64,000 bases of DNA from Streptomyces caniscabiei (GTDB lineage: Bacteria > Actinomycetota > Actinomycetes > Streptomycetales > Streptomycetaceae). The number at the start of each line of letters is the position of its first letter. The stretch's first letter is position 1. The stretch spans positions 1 to 64,000 of the forward strand of contig NZ_JABXWI010000014.1 in the NCBI RefSeq assembly GCF_014930365.1. Direction: 5' to 3'. This document shows, one piece after another, positions 52,036 to 60,974 of this stretch. The notes under the pieces were generated by a model that was not told the origin of the DNA, did not search any database, and was given only the letters and a program-made list of their open reading frames with translations. The translations under genes were made by a program, and so were the position numbers.

Positions 52036-54258
52036 TCAGCTCCTGACGAGGGTCGCGGCGGTCGGAGTCGGAGTCGGGGCCGGAGTCGGGGTCGGAGTCG
52101 GGATCGGGGTCGGGGTCGGGGCCGACGCCGGTGCCGGTGAGCGCTCGGCGAGCGGCAGGACCGGCGGCAGCGTCTCCGGCCGCTCCCCGAGGAACACCCG
52201 CCGTACCACCCGCTCCGCCGCGCGCCCGTCGTCGAACTGGCAGAACCGCTCCCGGAAGGCGGCCCGCAGCGCGCCGGCCTCCCCGTCCGCGTACGAGCCG
52301 TCCCGGAACAGGTCCGCCAACTCCCGCTCGGTACGCGCCACATGACCGGGCGGCGCGGCCGGCAGATCGAGGCAGACACCCCGGGTCTCCCGGAACACCT
52401 CCCAGTCGTCCGCGAGGATCACGATGGGCCGGTCGAGGTGGGCGTAGTCGAACATCAGGGACGCGTAGTCGGTGATCAGCGCGTCGGCGGCGAGGCAGAC
52501 CTCCTCGGCGCAAGGGTGCGCGGTGACGTCGATGATCCGCCCGCCACTCCCGCGAGGGACGACGGCGGCGGAGCGGCGGGGTGCCCGCAGCAGCACCACG
52601 AACTCCTCGCCCACCGCCTCGCGAAACGCCTCCAGGTCCAGCCGGGCCTCGCGCCCCGGGGCGTGGTCGCGGTGGGTGGGGGCGTAGAGGACGGCCTTCA
52701 CGCCCTCGGGGATACCCAGTGCGCGCCGGGCGCGCGCCACGTCGTCGGCCGTGGCCGCGCAGAGGACGTCGTTGCGCGGAGAGCCGTACTCCAGGTGCGC
52801 GTACCCGCCGGGGAAGGCCCGCTCCCAGGTCTCGGTGGTGTGCCGGTTGGAGGAGAGGACGAAGTCCCAGCGGTCCGCTTGCCCGAGGAGCGCCTTCGCG
52901 GCGGCGGGACCGTCCGCCCCGGCGGCCACCACCGGATACGCGGACCGGTCCAGGCCGGTCGCCTTCAGCGGGGTGCCGGGCGGGATCCGGAGGTGGACAC
53001 TGCCGGGACGCTTGACGAGGGTGTCGGTGAGGGCGCCGTCGTCGACGACGTACGCGGCGCGGGCCAGCAGCCGCCCGGCACGCGGACTGCCGAGCACGGC
53101 GTGCTCGACGCCCCGGGGGACCCGGTCCACCGCGTCGGCCGCGACGAGGAACACCGAGCGGACCCGCGGGGCGAGGTCGCGGACCTTCGCCTGCACGGCG
53201 ACGAGGTCGCCGCCGACGCCCCGGCCCGGGTGCGCGCGGTACACGGCGAGGTTCCGGTCCAGCGGCAGACGGCGCTGGACGGCGTTCAGGGCGCGGGCCA
53301 GGGGCGTACGGGGGCGGGGGAGCGCCGCCGGCGCCACGGAGGCGGCCCGGTGGGCGGCGTGCAGGACCCGGAACCCGGCGTACGAGCCACGCGCCAGCAG
53401 CCGGTGCTGGAGTCCGAGGCGGCCGGCGGGCGGGCAGAAGCCGGCCGGGCGGTGGAGGCCGTAGAGGTGGGTGGCGCGGCGGAAGAAGGCGCGGCGGTGG
53501 TGGGCGGGCAGCCGCTCCGGGTGCGCGAGACCGCGCAGCACGATCGCGAACAGCCGCCCGAACAGCGCCTCCGACAGCCCCTGCCCGGCCGCCGCCCGGG
53601 CGAGCACCAGCTCCACCTGGTCGAGGAGTTCCAGCTGGTGGTCGCCGGGCGCGTACAGCCGGCTGCCCTGCCGGCGCAGCAGATGACGCACACAGACCGT
53701 GTCCGGCAGCTCGGCCGTGCGGTCGGCGGCGAGGGCGACCAGGCCGTTCCAGCCGAGGTCGGTGAAATGTCCGATGGGGAAAGTGAGTTGGCGCTCGCCG
53801 AGGAAGTCCCGGCGGTAGGCCGCGCTCCACGCCGGGGCGTCCGGACCGGCCGGGCGCACGACGGTGGTGCCGCCCTCCCACCAGTGCGTCCGTTCGTGCG
53901 CGAAGTACAGGACGTCCGGGTCGCCCGTCTCGTCCAGCCGGTCCGCGATCGCCCGCAGCGCGCCCGGCGCGAGCGTGTCGTCCCCGTCCAAAAACAGCAC
54001 GTACGACCCGTGCGCGGCCGCGAGTCCCGCGTTGCGGGCGGCGCTCAGCCCGCCCGCCGGCGGTGACTCGACCGGGGCGACACGGGTGTCCCTGACGGCG
54101 TACGCGGCGCTGATCGCCCCGCCCGGCGAGTCGGCGGCCGCCTCGTGCACCGGAATCAGCTCGAAGTCACCGAACGGCTGACCGAGCACGGACTCCAGAG
54201 CGAGGGGCAGCCGCCCCTCCACGCCGTAGGTGGGGACGATGATGCTGAAGCGGGGCAT
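52036..54258 (-). CDS. GT2 / TagF-like fusion, apparently degenerate (copy 2)
   Basis: A 740-residue paralogue in an intact frame, but motif residues are lost in both domains. In GT2 the VDDxS site is replaced by IPVHEAAADS and the acceptor-side (Y/F)ED by HFTDLGW; the metal site FLDGDD remains. In the TagF-like part, HGTPLK has become PPGTPLK and the RAH motif is RAP, so both expected essential histidines are missing. SPRNDVL and ITDYASLMFDYAHLDRP are kept. The C-terminus ends in a Pro-Thr dipeptide tail (about 15 PT units). It may be a non-catalytic partner or scaffold. Start ATG 54258. Confidence 0.82.
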   Translation of the reverse strand: MPRFSIIVPTYGVEGRLPLALESVLGQPFGDFELIPVHEAAADSPGGAISAAYAVRDTRVAPVESPPAGGLSAARNAGLAAAHGSYVLFLDGDDTLAPGALRAIADRLDETGDPDVLYFAHERTHWWEGGTTVVRPAGPDAPAWSAAYRRDFLGERQLTFPIGHFTDLGWNGLVALAADRTAELPDTVCVRHLLRRQGSRLYAPGDHQLELLDQVELVLARAAAGQGLSEALFGRLFAIVLRGLAHPERLPAHHRRAFFRRATHLYGLHRPAGFCPPAGRLGLQHRLLARGSYAGFRVLHAAHRAASVAPAALPRPRTPLARALNAVQRRLPLDRNLAVYRAHPGRGVGGDLVAVQAKVRDLAPRVRSVFLVAADAVDRVPRGVEHAVLGSPRAGRLLARAAYVVDDGALTDTLVKRPGSVHLRIPPGTPLKATGLDRSAYPVVAAGADGPAAAKALLGQADRWDFVLSSNRHTTETWERAFPGGYAHLEYGSPRNDVLCAATADDVARARRALGIPEGVKAVLYAPTHRDHAPGREARLDLEAFREAVGEEFVVLLRAPRRSAAVVPRGSGGRIIDVTAHPCAEEVCLAADALITDYASLMFDYAHLDRPIVILADDWEVFRETRGVCLDLPAAPPGHVARTERELADLFRDGSYADGEAGALRAAFRERFCQFDDGRAAERVVRRVFLGERPETLPPVLPLAERSPAPASAPTPTPIPTPTPTPAPTPTPTAATLVRS

Positions 54259-54281
54259 TCTTTCCTTTCCGGGTGCGGGTG

Positions 54282-54366
54282 GGTGGGGGCTTCTCGCGCA
54301 GTTCCCCGCGCCCCTGATGGCCGGAGGCCATCAGGGGCGCGGGGAACTGCGCGAGAAGCCCCCACC
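54282..54366. repeat. Dispersed palindromic repeat, copy C: perfect 41-bp inverted repeat
   Basis: A 41-bp arm (54282-54322) is followed by a 3-base loop (gga) and its exact reverse complement (54326-54366). The arm carries the family core tcgcgcagttccccgcgccc. It lies 24 bases upstream of the copy 2 start codon, so an mRNA from the next gene upstream would fold it directly ahead of the ribosome site. Confidence 0.9.
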
Positions 54367-54443
54367 GGACGGACGTATGGGGGTCGAAGGGGCGCAGCCC
54401 CTGGGGATGGGGACGGGTAGGGGCGGCGGGGGCGGGGAGACGC

Positions 54444-56690
54444 CTACGTCCCCAGCAACTCGTCCGCCGCCCCCGCCCGCGCACTCGCCGCGGACGGAAC
54501 CGGATGCCGCTCACCCAGCGGAACGACGTCACCCGGCGGCACACGCTCCCCCAGCACCACCCGCCGCACGACCCGCTCCGCCGCCCGCCCGTCGTCGTAC
54601 GGACAGAACCGCTCCCGGAACGCCGCCCGCAGCTGCGCCGACCGCGACCCCCGCCAGTGCCCCGTCGCGAAGATGTCGATCAGTTCGTCCTCGCTGCGCG
54701 CGACCGCCCCCGGCGCGCACGCCCGCAGATCGAAGTACGTCCCGCGCGCCGCCTCGTACGCCTCCCAGTCCTCCGCGTGGATCACGATGGGCCGGTCGAG
54801 GTTGGCGTAGTCGAACATCAGTGACGAGTAGTCCGTGATCAGCGCGTCGGAGGCGAGGCAGAGGTTCTCCACGCTCGGATACCCGGTGACGTCCAGCAGC
54901 CGGCCGTGCGCCAGATCGGTCAGCGGGGAGTCGTACGCGTGATGCGCCCGGGCCAGGACGACGAAACGCGGCCCGAGTTTGCGCAGCACCCGCTCCAGAT
55001 CCAGGTGGGCGCGCTGCGAGTGCCGGTAGTCGCGGTGCGTCGGGGCGTACAGGACGGCGACCGCCCCCTCGGGCACCCCGAGATGCTCGCGCACCCGGGC
55101 CACGTCCGCCGAAGTCGCCCTCAGCAGCACGTCGTTGCGCGGCGAGCCGTATTCGAGGGTCGTGAACGGGGAGGGGTAGACCCGCTCCCAGACGAGCGTG
55201 GAGTGGCGGTTGCCGGACAGGACGTAGTCCCACTGGTCGCTGCCGCGCAGCACTTCCTCGAAGTCCGTGCCGCGCGCCGCCGCCGGCCGGTCCCGCAGGT
55301 CGATCCCCATGTGCTTGAGCGGGGTGCCGTGCTGGGTCTGCAACAGCACCTGGCCACGCCGCTTGACGAGCCGGCGGTCGAAGTCGGCGTTGTTCACCAG
55401 GTACTTGGAGCGGGCGAGCGCCGTCCAGTACGCCATCGAGCCGGGCAGCACCCGCCGGGTTCCCACCGGGAGCGTGTGGTGGTGCTCCGGGCGCGCGACC
55501 CACGAGGTGCGCATCGAGGGGACGTACGTCCGGAACGCGTTCTCCAGGGCGGCCGGGCTGCACTCGTACCCCCGGCCCCCGTACGCGGCGAACACCGCCC
55601 GGTCCGCGCGCAGCGGAAGCAGGCGCTGGAGGCGGTAGTGCAGGCGCAGTCCGACGGCGCGGAACAGCCCGGCCAGGCCCCGCACCAGACGTCCGGCGCC
55701 CCGGCCGAGCCGCGCTCCGGCCCACAGGGCGCGGTAGAGGCGCGGGCTGCCCAGCCGCAGGAGCGCGTGCCGGAGCCGGGCGCGGGCGCGCAGGGGTGCG
55801 CCAGGGGTGCGGTAGCGGGCGCAGTGCGCGCGGACCGTGCGCAGGAACTCGGCGCGCGCCTCGCGCGGCAGCCGGTGGCCCCCCGAGAACACGGAGGTGA
55901 GATGGTCGACCATGCGCCGGAACAGCACCGGACGCCACTGCGCCAGCTCCGGCCGCTCGTCGACGTAGGCGAACACCCGGTCGTACTGCCCGAACACATC
56001 GAAGTGACTGTGCGTAGTCGACCCGAGGAGGCTGCCGTGGCGGCGACGGCGGTGGTGGACACAGACCCGGTCGAGGGTGGCGACGGACTCCGCCGCCATC
56101 AGGACGGGGTACGACCACGCCGTGTCCTCGTAGGCGCCGGGCGGGAAACGGAAGTCGTGGTCCTCGACGAACTCCCGTTTGCAGGCCTTGTTCCAGGCCG
56201 CGGAGCGGACGGTGAGCAGACCCGGGCGGTCGTCGAGCCGGAACGGGGCCGGGCCCTGCTCGGTGAGCCGGCGGTCACGCGTGTCGTGGACCGGCTCGCC
56301 CGACCAGGAGACACGCGCGAAGTCATGCACGAGGACGTCCGGTTCGCCGCTCTCCTTGACCCGGTCGGCGATCGCCTGGAGCGCGCCCGGCGTGAACGTG
56401 TCGTCGGCGTCGAGGAAGAGGAGGTAGTCGCCCCTGGCGTACTCCATCCCCTTGTTGCGGGCGGCGCCGGGCCCCGCGTTCTCCCGCAGGCGCACCGTGC
56501 GCCGTACCCGGGGGTCGCGGGCGGCGAACTCGTCGGCGATCGCCGCGCAGTTGTCGGGCGAGGCGTCGTCGACGACGATCACCTCGAGGTCGGTGAAGGA
56601 CTGGGACAGCACAGAATCCAGGCATTCGTGCAGGTACGCCTGAACCTTGTACGCGGGAACGATGACACTGAACCTGGGCAAGGAGGACAT
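54444..56690 (-). CDS. GT2 / TagF-like glycerophosphotransferase fusion (copy 3, intact)
   Basis: A 748-residue fusion with all expected motifs. GT2: VIVPAYKVQ, VVDDASPDN, NAGPGAARNKG, metal site FLDADD and AYEDTAW. TagF-like domain: LLQTQHGTPLKHMG, SPRNDVL, YAPTHRDYRHS, LARAHHAYDS and ITDYSSLMFDYANLDRP, so both key histidines are present. A basic, membrane-associating helical segment lies between the domains (about residues 290-360). Start ATG 56690, with an alternative a few codons in. It is probably a working polymerase or primase of the wall polymer, first of the three minus-strand copies. Confidence 0.88.
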   Translation of the reverse strand: MSSLPRFSVIVPAYKVQAYLHECLDSVLSQSFTDLEVIVVDDASPDNCAAIADEFAARDPRVRRTVRLRENAGPGAARNKGMEYARGDYLLFLDADDTFTPGALQAIADRVKESGEPDVLVHDFARVSWSGEPVHDTRDRRLTEQGPAPFRLDDRPGLLTVRSAAWNKACKREFVEDHDFRFPPGAYEDTAWSYPVLMAAESVATLDRVCVHHRRRRHGSLLGSTTHSHFDVFGQYDRVFAYVDERPELAQWRPVLFRRMVDHLTSVFSGGHRLPREARAEFLRTVRAHCARYRTPGAPLRARARLRHALLRLGSPRLYRALWAGARLGRGAGRLVRGLAGLFRAVGLRLHYRLQRLLPLRADRAVFAAYGGRGYECSPAALENAFRTYVPSMRTSWVARPEHHHTLPVGTRRVLPGSMAYWTALARSKYLVNNADFDRRLVKRRGQVLLQTQHGTPLKHMGIDLRDRPAAARGTDFEEVLRGSDQWDYVLSGNRHSTLVWERVYPSPFTTLEYGSPRNDVLLRATSADVARVREHLGVPEGAVAVLYAPTHRDYRHSQRAHLDLERVLRKLGPRFVVLARAHHAYDSPLTDLAHGRLLDVTGYPSVENLCLASDALITDYSSLMFDYANLDRPIVIHAEDWEAYEAARGTYFDLRACAPGAVARSEDELIDIFATGHWRGSRSAQLRAAFRERFCPYDDGRAAERVVRRVVLGERVPPGDVVPLGERHPVPSAASARAGAADELLGT

Positions 56691-57060
56691 CCATGGGTCG
56701 GCGCGGGCATACTGCCCGGAAACGGCCGATGGGATGATTTGGTTACGGTGCGTGTTCCATACGGGGGATTCTCAAGGGAGTTGGGGGCGCACGGGTGCGA
56801 ATTCGGGTGCGGGGTGCGCCTGTTGGCTCGGGGCGGCCGGTTCGTCGGCGGGTGCGGGTGCGTGAGGGCTGGTCGCGCAGTTCCCCGCGCCCCTAAAAGA
56901 CCAGGCCCCCCCGCGGCCATGAAGGGCGACCGGCGGCGCCCGTGAAAAGCACGGGGCGCAGCCCCTGCTTTTCAGGGGCGCGGGGAACTGCGCGACAAGC
57001 CCCGCCGCACCCGCACCCGCCGACGAACCCGCGGCCCCTACCCATGAGGCGCCCTTGCCG
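56691..57060. other. 370-bp intergenic region
   Basis: It separates the sugar permease stop (57061) from the copy 3 TagF-like start (56690), both minus strand. It contains repeat copy D and presumably the trio's promoter close to 56740-56790, where no canonical -35/-10 pair stood out. No gene supported. Confidence 0.6.
56847..57021. repeat. Dispersed palindromic repeat, copy D
   Basis: The inner arms gtcgcgcagttcccc... (56872-56894) and their exact complement (56974-56996) match over 23 bp. Outer arms ggcgggtgcgggtgcg (56847-56862) and cgcacccgcacccgcc (57006-57021) match over 16 bp. The centre holds cggggcgcagccccg-type sub-hairpins as in copy A. Confidence 0.88.
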
Positions 57061-57948
57061 TTACTTCACCGCGCCCGCCATCACCCCCGACACGAACTGC
57101 CGTTGGAAGGCGAAGAACACGGCCAGCGGGATCACCATCGAGATGAACGCGCCCGGCGCCAGCACCTCGATGTTGCTGCCGAACTGCCGTACCTGCTGCT
57201 GGAGCGCGACCGTCAGCGGCTGGGAGTCGGAGCTGGAGAAGACCAGCGCCACCAGCATGTCGTTCCACACCCACAGGAACTGGAAGATCCCGAGCGAGGC
57301 GAGCGCGGGTGCGGCCAGCGGCAGGACGACCGTCGCGAACAGCCGTACCTCACCCGCCCCGTCGAGCCGCGCCGCCTCCAGCAGCTCCCGCGGGATCTCC
57401 GCGAAGAAGTTGCGCAACAGGAAGATCGCGAACGGCAGTCCGAAGCCGACATGGAAGAGCACCACACCGATGATGTCGCCGAAGATCCCGAGGTCCCGGA
57501 AGAGCCCGGACAACGGGATCAGCGCCACCTGCACCGGCACCACCAACAGCCCCACCACACCCATGAACCACCAGTCGCGGCCCTTGAAGTCCAGCCAGGC
57601 GAAGGCATATCCGGCCATCGCGCCGATCAGGACGACCAGCAGCGTCGCCGGCACGGTGATCCAGACCGTGTTGAACAGGGCGTCCGTGACGCCGTCGTTC
57701 TCCAGCAGCGACTCGTAGCTCTTGGTGGTGAGTTGGGCCGGGGCCGTGAACGCCTTCCACCACCCGGAGGTGGAGATGTCGGTCGGGTCGCGGAACGACG
57801 AGACCAGCAGTCCGAAGGTGGGCACCAGCCAGAACAGCGCCACGAGGAGCAGGAACATCCGCAGTGCGCCCCCGGCCGCGCCGCTCGCGAGCCGGGCGGC
57901 GACGGAGCGTTTCCCGACATTTCCCGAGCGTTCCTCGACAGTCGTCAC
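57061..57948 (-). CDS. Carbohydrate ABC transporter permease (MalG-like)
   Basis: A 295-residue inner-membrane permease. Six helices; the EAA loop for ATPase contact is LLEAARLDGAGEVRLF (about residues 190-205). Its GTG start overlaps the upstream permease stop (GTGA). It ends with VMAGAVK. The substrate is not readable. No ATPase gene is in the operon, so it probably uses a shared MsiK-type ATPase, as many Streptomyces sugar importers do. Confidence 0.92.
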   Translation of the reverse strand: MTTVEERSGNVGKRSVAARLASGAAGGALRMFLLLVALFWLVPTFGLLVSSFRDPTDISTSGWWKAFTAPAQLTTKSYESLLENDGVTDALFNTVWITVPATLLVVLIGAMAGYAFAWLDFKGRDWWFMGVVGLLVVPVQVALIPLSGLFRDLGIFGDIIGVVLFHVGFGLPFAIFLLRNFFAEIPRELLEAARLDGAGEVRLFATVVLPLAAPALASLGIFQFLWVWNDMLVALVFSSSDSQPLTVALQQQVRQFGSNIEVLAPGAFISMVIPLAVFFAFQRQFVSGVMAGAVK

Positions 57949-59309
57949 CGCTGGCGCTCCTTCCTGAGGCGCCGGATGTTGACCCACATCACCGGCAGCA
58001 CGAGCAGCAGCAGGACCACACCGATCGCGCTGCCGAGACCGAAGTCGCCCCCACCGCCGTACGACACCAGATAGAGCTGGAGGGCGAGGACGTTGGCCTC
58101 GTCCTGGGTGGGCTGGGGCGCGATGATGTAGACGAGGTCGAACACCTTCATCACATTGATCATCAGCGTGACGAGGACGACGACCAGGACCGGCGCGAGC
58201 AGCGGCACGGTGACCTTCCGGAACACCTGCCACTCGTTCGCCCCGTCCACCCGGGCCGCCTCCAGCAGATTCCGGTCGACCCCGGCCAGCCCGGCCGCGA
58301 TCAGCACCATCGCGAAACCGGCCCACATCCACACGTACGACCCGATGACGGCCGGGGTCACCAGGGTCGGGCCGAGCCAGTCGATGCCGTTGTAAGGCGC
58401 CGCGAAGTTCGAACCGGGCAGCCGCAGTCGGGCCCCGTCGGCGGATTCCGGCAGGCTGAAGGTGCCGTCGGCGCCGCTGGTCGCGGTGGCGACGACCTTC
58501 CCGTCCTTCACCGCCTCGACCTCGACGCCCTTCAGCGCCTTCTCACCCGGGTCGACGGCCCCCTTCTCGCCGCCGCCCCCGAGCCGGAAGTCCAGCCACA
58601 CGGTCCCGGTGACGCCCTCGCCTCCCGGGGCGGCCTTCGCGTCCTCCGTGTCCCCGGGCAGGCTGTTGGGGGCGATCCCGACGAGGGGGAGCAGCGCGGG
58701 GGTGCCCGCCCGCACGGTCTCCCCGGTGGTGAACGACCCGCCGCCGGACGCCTTCAGATCGCTCACCTGGGCGTTGGGCCGGGCCTTCGGATACACCGAC
58801 TCGTCCACGAACACGTCGTGCACGGACGTCACGACCGCGTTGGCGACCCCCTGGTCCGGATCCTGCTCGTACACCAGCCGGAAGATGATGCCGGCGGCCA
58901 GCATCGAGATCGCCATCGGCATGAAGACGATCAGCTTGAACGCCGTTCCCCAGCGCACCCGTTCGGTCAGCACCGCGAAGATCAGCCCGAGCGCGGTGAC
59001 GAGCGCCGGCGCGACCGCGACCCAGATCGCGGTGTTGCGCACGGCGAGGAGCGTCGCGTCGTCGGAGAAGATCTCCGCGTAGTTGTCGAGGCCGACGAAG
59101 CCCGAGCCGTCCGCGTCGAACAGGCTCCGCCAGACCGAGTACCCGATCGGGTAGACCACGAGCGCGCCGAGCAGCACCAGCGCGGGCAGCAGAAACAGCA
59201 CCGCCACCCACAGCCGGGTACCCGTCACGCTCTTGCGCGGTGCGGCGGGGGACGCCGGCCGATCGCCGCCGCCCCCCGCCGTCTTCGTCGTTGTCCCGGC
59301 GGACGACAT
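57945..59309 (-). CDS. Carbohydrate ABC transporter permease (MalF-like) with inserted extracytoplasmic domain
   Basis: 454 residues, against about 300 for this family. The EAA loop is LLEAARVDGANEW (about residues 348-360). Between helix blocks, residues about 168-312 form a soluble insertion with beta-sandwich features (KGVEVEAVKDGKVVATATSG, ADGTFSLPESADG), like a prealbumin/Cna-B repeat, in a position that should face outside. Such an insertion also occurs in some MalF proteins as a binding-protein contact domain, but with different sequence. Start ATG 59309 or the upstream in-frame ATG. Confidence 0.88.
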   Translation of the reverse strand: MSSAGTTTKTAGGGGDRPASPAAPRKSVTGTRLWVAVLFLLPALVLLGALVVYPIGYSVWRSLFDADGSGFVGLDNYAEIFSDDATLLAVRNTAIWVAVAPALVTALGLIFAVLTERVRWGTAFKLIVFMPMAISMLAAGIIFRLVYEQDPDQGVANAVVTSVHDVFVDESVYPKARPNAQVSDLKASGGGSFTTGETVRAGTPALLPLVGIAPNSLPGDTEDAKAAPGGEGVTGTVWLDFRLGGGGEKGAVDPGEKALKGVEVEAVKDGKVVATATSGADGTFSLPESADGARLRLPGSNFAAPYNGIDWLGPTLVTPAVIGSYVWMWAGFAMVLIAAGLAGVDRNLLEAARVDGANEWQVFRKVTVPLLAPVLVVVLVTLMINVMKVFDLVYIIAPQPTQDEANVLALQLYLVSYGGGGDFGLGSAIGVVLLLLVLPVMWVNIRRLRKERQR

Positions 59310-59319
59310 CAGGTCGCCG

Positions 59320-60744
59320 TCAGCCGTTCCCGTAGGCCTTGGCCGCGTCGGTCTCCAACTGCTTCTGCGCACCGGCCACGTCGTCGGGGTTCTTCAGGAA
59401 GTCCTGGAGGTCCTTCCACTCGCCGACGCCCTGGGTGCCGCCGAACGCCGCCGGGGCCTGGTCGGACATGTCGAAGCGGAAGTCGTCACCCGCCGCGAGC
59501 AGCGCCTTGGCGATCTCCCGGGTCACGTCGTCCTTGTAACTGGCCTGGTCCATCTCCTTGTTGGGGGAGAGGAAGCCGCCCTGAGCCGCCCAGATCTCCG
59601 CCGCGTCGGTCGAGGCGAGGAAGGTGAGCAGCGCCTGGGCGCCCTTGCCGTCCTTCAGCGCCACGGCCGCGTCACCGCCGGTGACCACGGGGGAGTCGTC
59701 ACCGACCGCCGGGAACGGGAACACCTTGGCGTCCGTACCGATCTCGGCGTCCGTGTCGCCGTTGATCGTGACGGCCACGAAGTCGCCCTCGAAGACCATG
59801 CCGGCCGGGGCGTCCCCGGTGAAGGTCTGCGTGATCGACTTCGGGTACTCGGTCCGCAGCGCGCCGGACGCCCCGCCCGCGATCAGCTCGTCCTTGCCCC
59901 ACAGCTCCGCCAGCTTGGTGAGGGCCTCCTTCACCGAGGGGTCGGTCCACTTGATCTCGTGCTTGGCCAGCTGGTCGTACTTCTCCGGGCCCGCCTGCGA
60001 CAGATAGACGTTCTCGAACCAGTCGGTGAGCGTCCAGCCGTCGGCGCCGCCGATGGACACGGCGGGCGAGCCGGCGTCGGAGAGCGTCTGCGCGGTCTGC
60101 AGGAACTCGTCCCAGGTCCCCGGTTCCTCGGTGATCCCGGCCGCCTCGAACGCGGCGGTGTTGTACCAGACGAGGGACTTGTTGGCGGCCTTCGCGTAGA
60201 CGCCGTACTGCTTGCCCTCGTACGCGCCGAGGTCCTTCCAGCCGTCGGAGAAGTTCTTGTCCAGCTGGGCCTGGGCCTCGCTGCCGAGCGGTTTCACCCA
60301 GCCCTTCTCGGCGAACTGGTGCAATACGCCGACCTGCGGCAGGAACGCCACGTCCGGCGGCTTGCCGCCCTCGATCTTCGTCCCGAGGAACGTGGACGTG
60401 TTGTTGCCGGTCGGCACGAACGTCACCGAGGCACCGGTGCGTTTCTCGAACTCGTCCAGCACCTTCTGGAAGTTGTCCAGCTCCGGGCCGGTGAAGACCG
60501 CCGCGACCTCCAGCTTCTGGCCGTCGAGCTTGGGGAGTTGCACGGTGGCCTCGTTGCCGCCGTCGTTGCCGTTGTCGGCGTCGTCGCCCTTGTCGTCGTC
60601 ACCGCCGCACGCGGTGAGCGAGAGGGCGAGGACGCCCACGGCGAGGACCGTGAGGGTTCTGGACGTGGGGGGATGGGTGGACTTGCCACGCCGGTTGGGC
60701 TTGCCTGTGCGAACCACGCGACCCATGCGATGGATGTTGCGCAT
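59320..60744 (-). CDS. Sugar ABC transporter substrate-binding lipoprotein
   Basis: A 474-residue lipoprotein. The signal peptide is Arg-rich with lipobox LSLTAC (Cys about 46), then an Asp/Asn/Gly linker, then a type-1 extracellular solute-binding fold (NFQKVLDEFEKRTG, GGKPPDVAFLP, WYNTAAFEAAGI, AGGASGALRTEYPKS). It captures sugar or oligosaccharide and delivers it to the two permeases downstream. ATG 60744; a second ATG (MGRVV) is 6 codons in. Confidence 0.92.
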   Translation of the reverse strand: MRNIHRMGRVVRTGKPNRRGKSTHPPTSRTLTVLAVGVLALSLTACGGDDDKGDDADNGNDGGNEATVQLPKLDGQKLEVAAVFTGPELDNFQKVLDEFEKRTGASVTFVPTGNNTSTFLGTKIEGGKPPDVAFLPQVGVLHQFAEKGWVKPLGSEAQAQLDKNFSDGWKDLGAYEGKQYGVYAKAANKSLVWYNTAAFEAAGITEEPGTWDEFLQTAQTLSDAGSPAVSIGGADGWTLTDWFENVYLSQAGPEKYDQLAKHEIKWTDPSVKEALTKLAELWGKDELIAGGASGALRTEYPKSITQTFTGDAPAGMVFEGDFVAVTINGDTDAEIGTDAKVFPFPAVGDDSPVVTGGDAAVALKDGKGAQALLTFLASTDAAEIWAAQGGFLSPNKEMDQASYKDDVTREIAKALLAAGDDFRFDMSDQAPAAFGGTQGVGEWKDLQDFLKNPDDVAGAQKQLETDAAKAYGNG

Positions 60745-60799
60745 CTCTTACCCCGTTCTCCGTGCGTCGTCGAACGTAGAGCGCTGTCCCGTGCGCTCT

Positions 60800-60828
60800 G
60801 GTCTACGCCGGGTGCCCGAGGGCGGCAA
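60800..60828 (-). promoter_or_regulatory. Candidate promoter of the sugar ABC operon
   Basis: On the minus strand ttgccg (60828-60823) and tagacc (60805-60800) are separated by exactly 17 bases, a fair match to the housekeeping sigma factor consensus, 56 bases ahead of the binding-protein start. No obvious LacI-type operator was found. Confidence 0.45.
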
Positions 60829-60974
60829 GAGCGCCTGCCGCGTCAACGTCTTGATCGTGATGGCGTCGTGACCATGGCTCCGCGGGTGCGCGCTCTGCGC
60901 GGGCGGGCGCGCCTGTGCGCCGTGGGGCGTCCCGGCGATGGCGGGTGACCGGTCCGTAGTGGTTGCCCGCGGTG

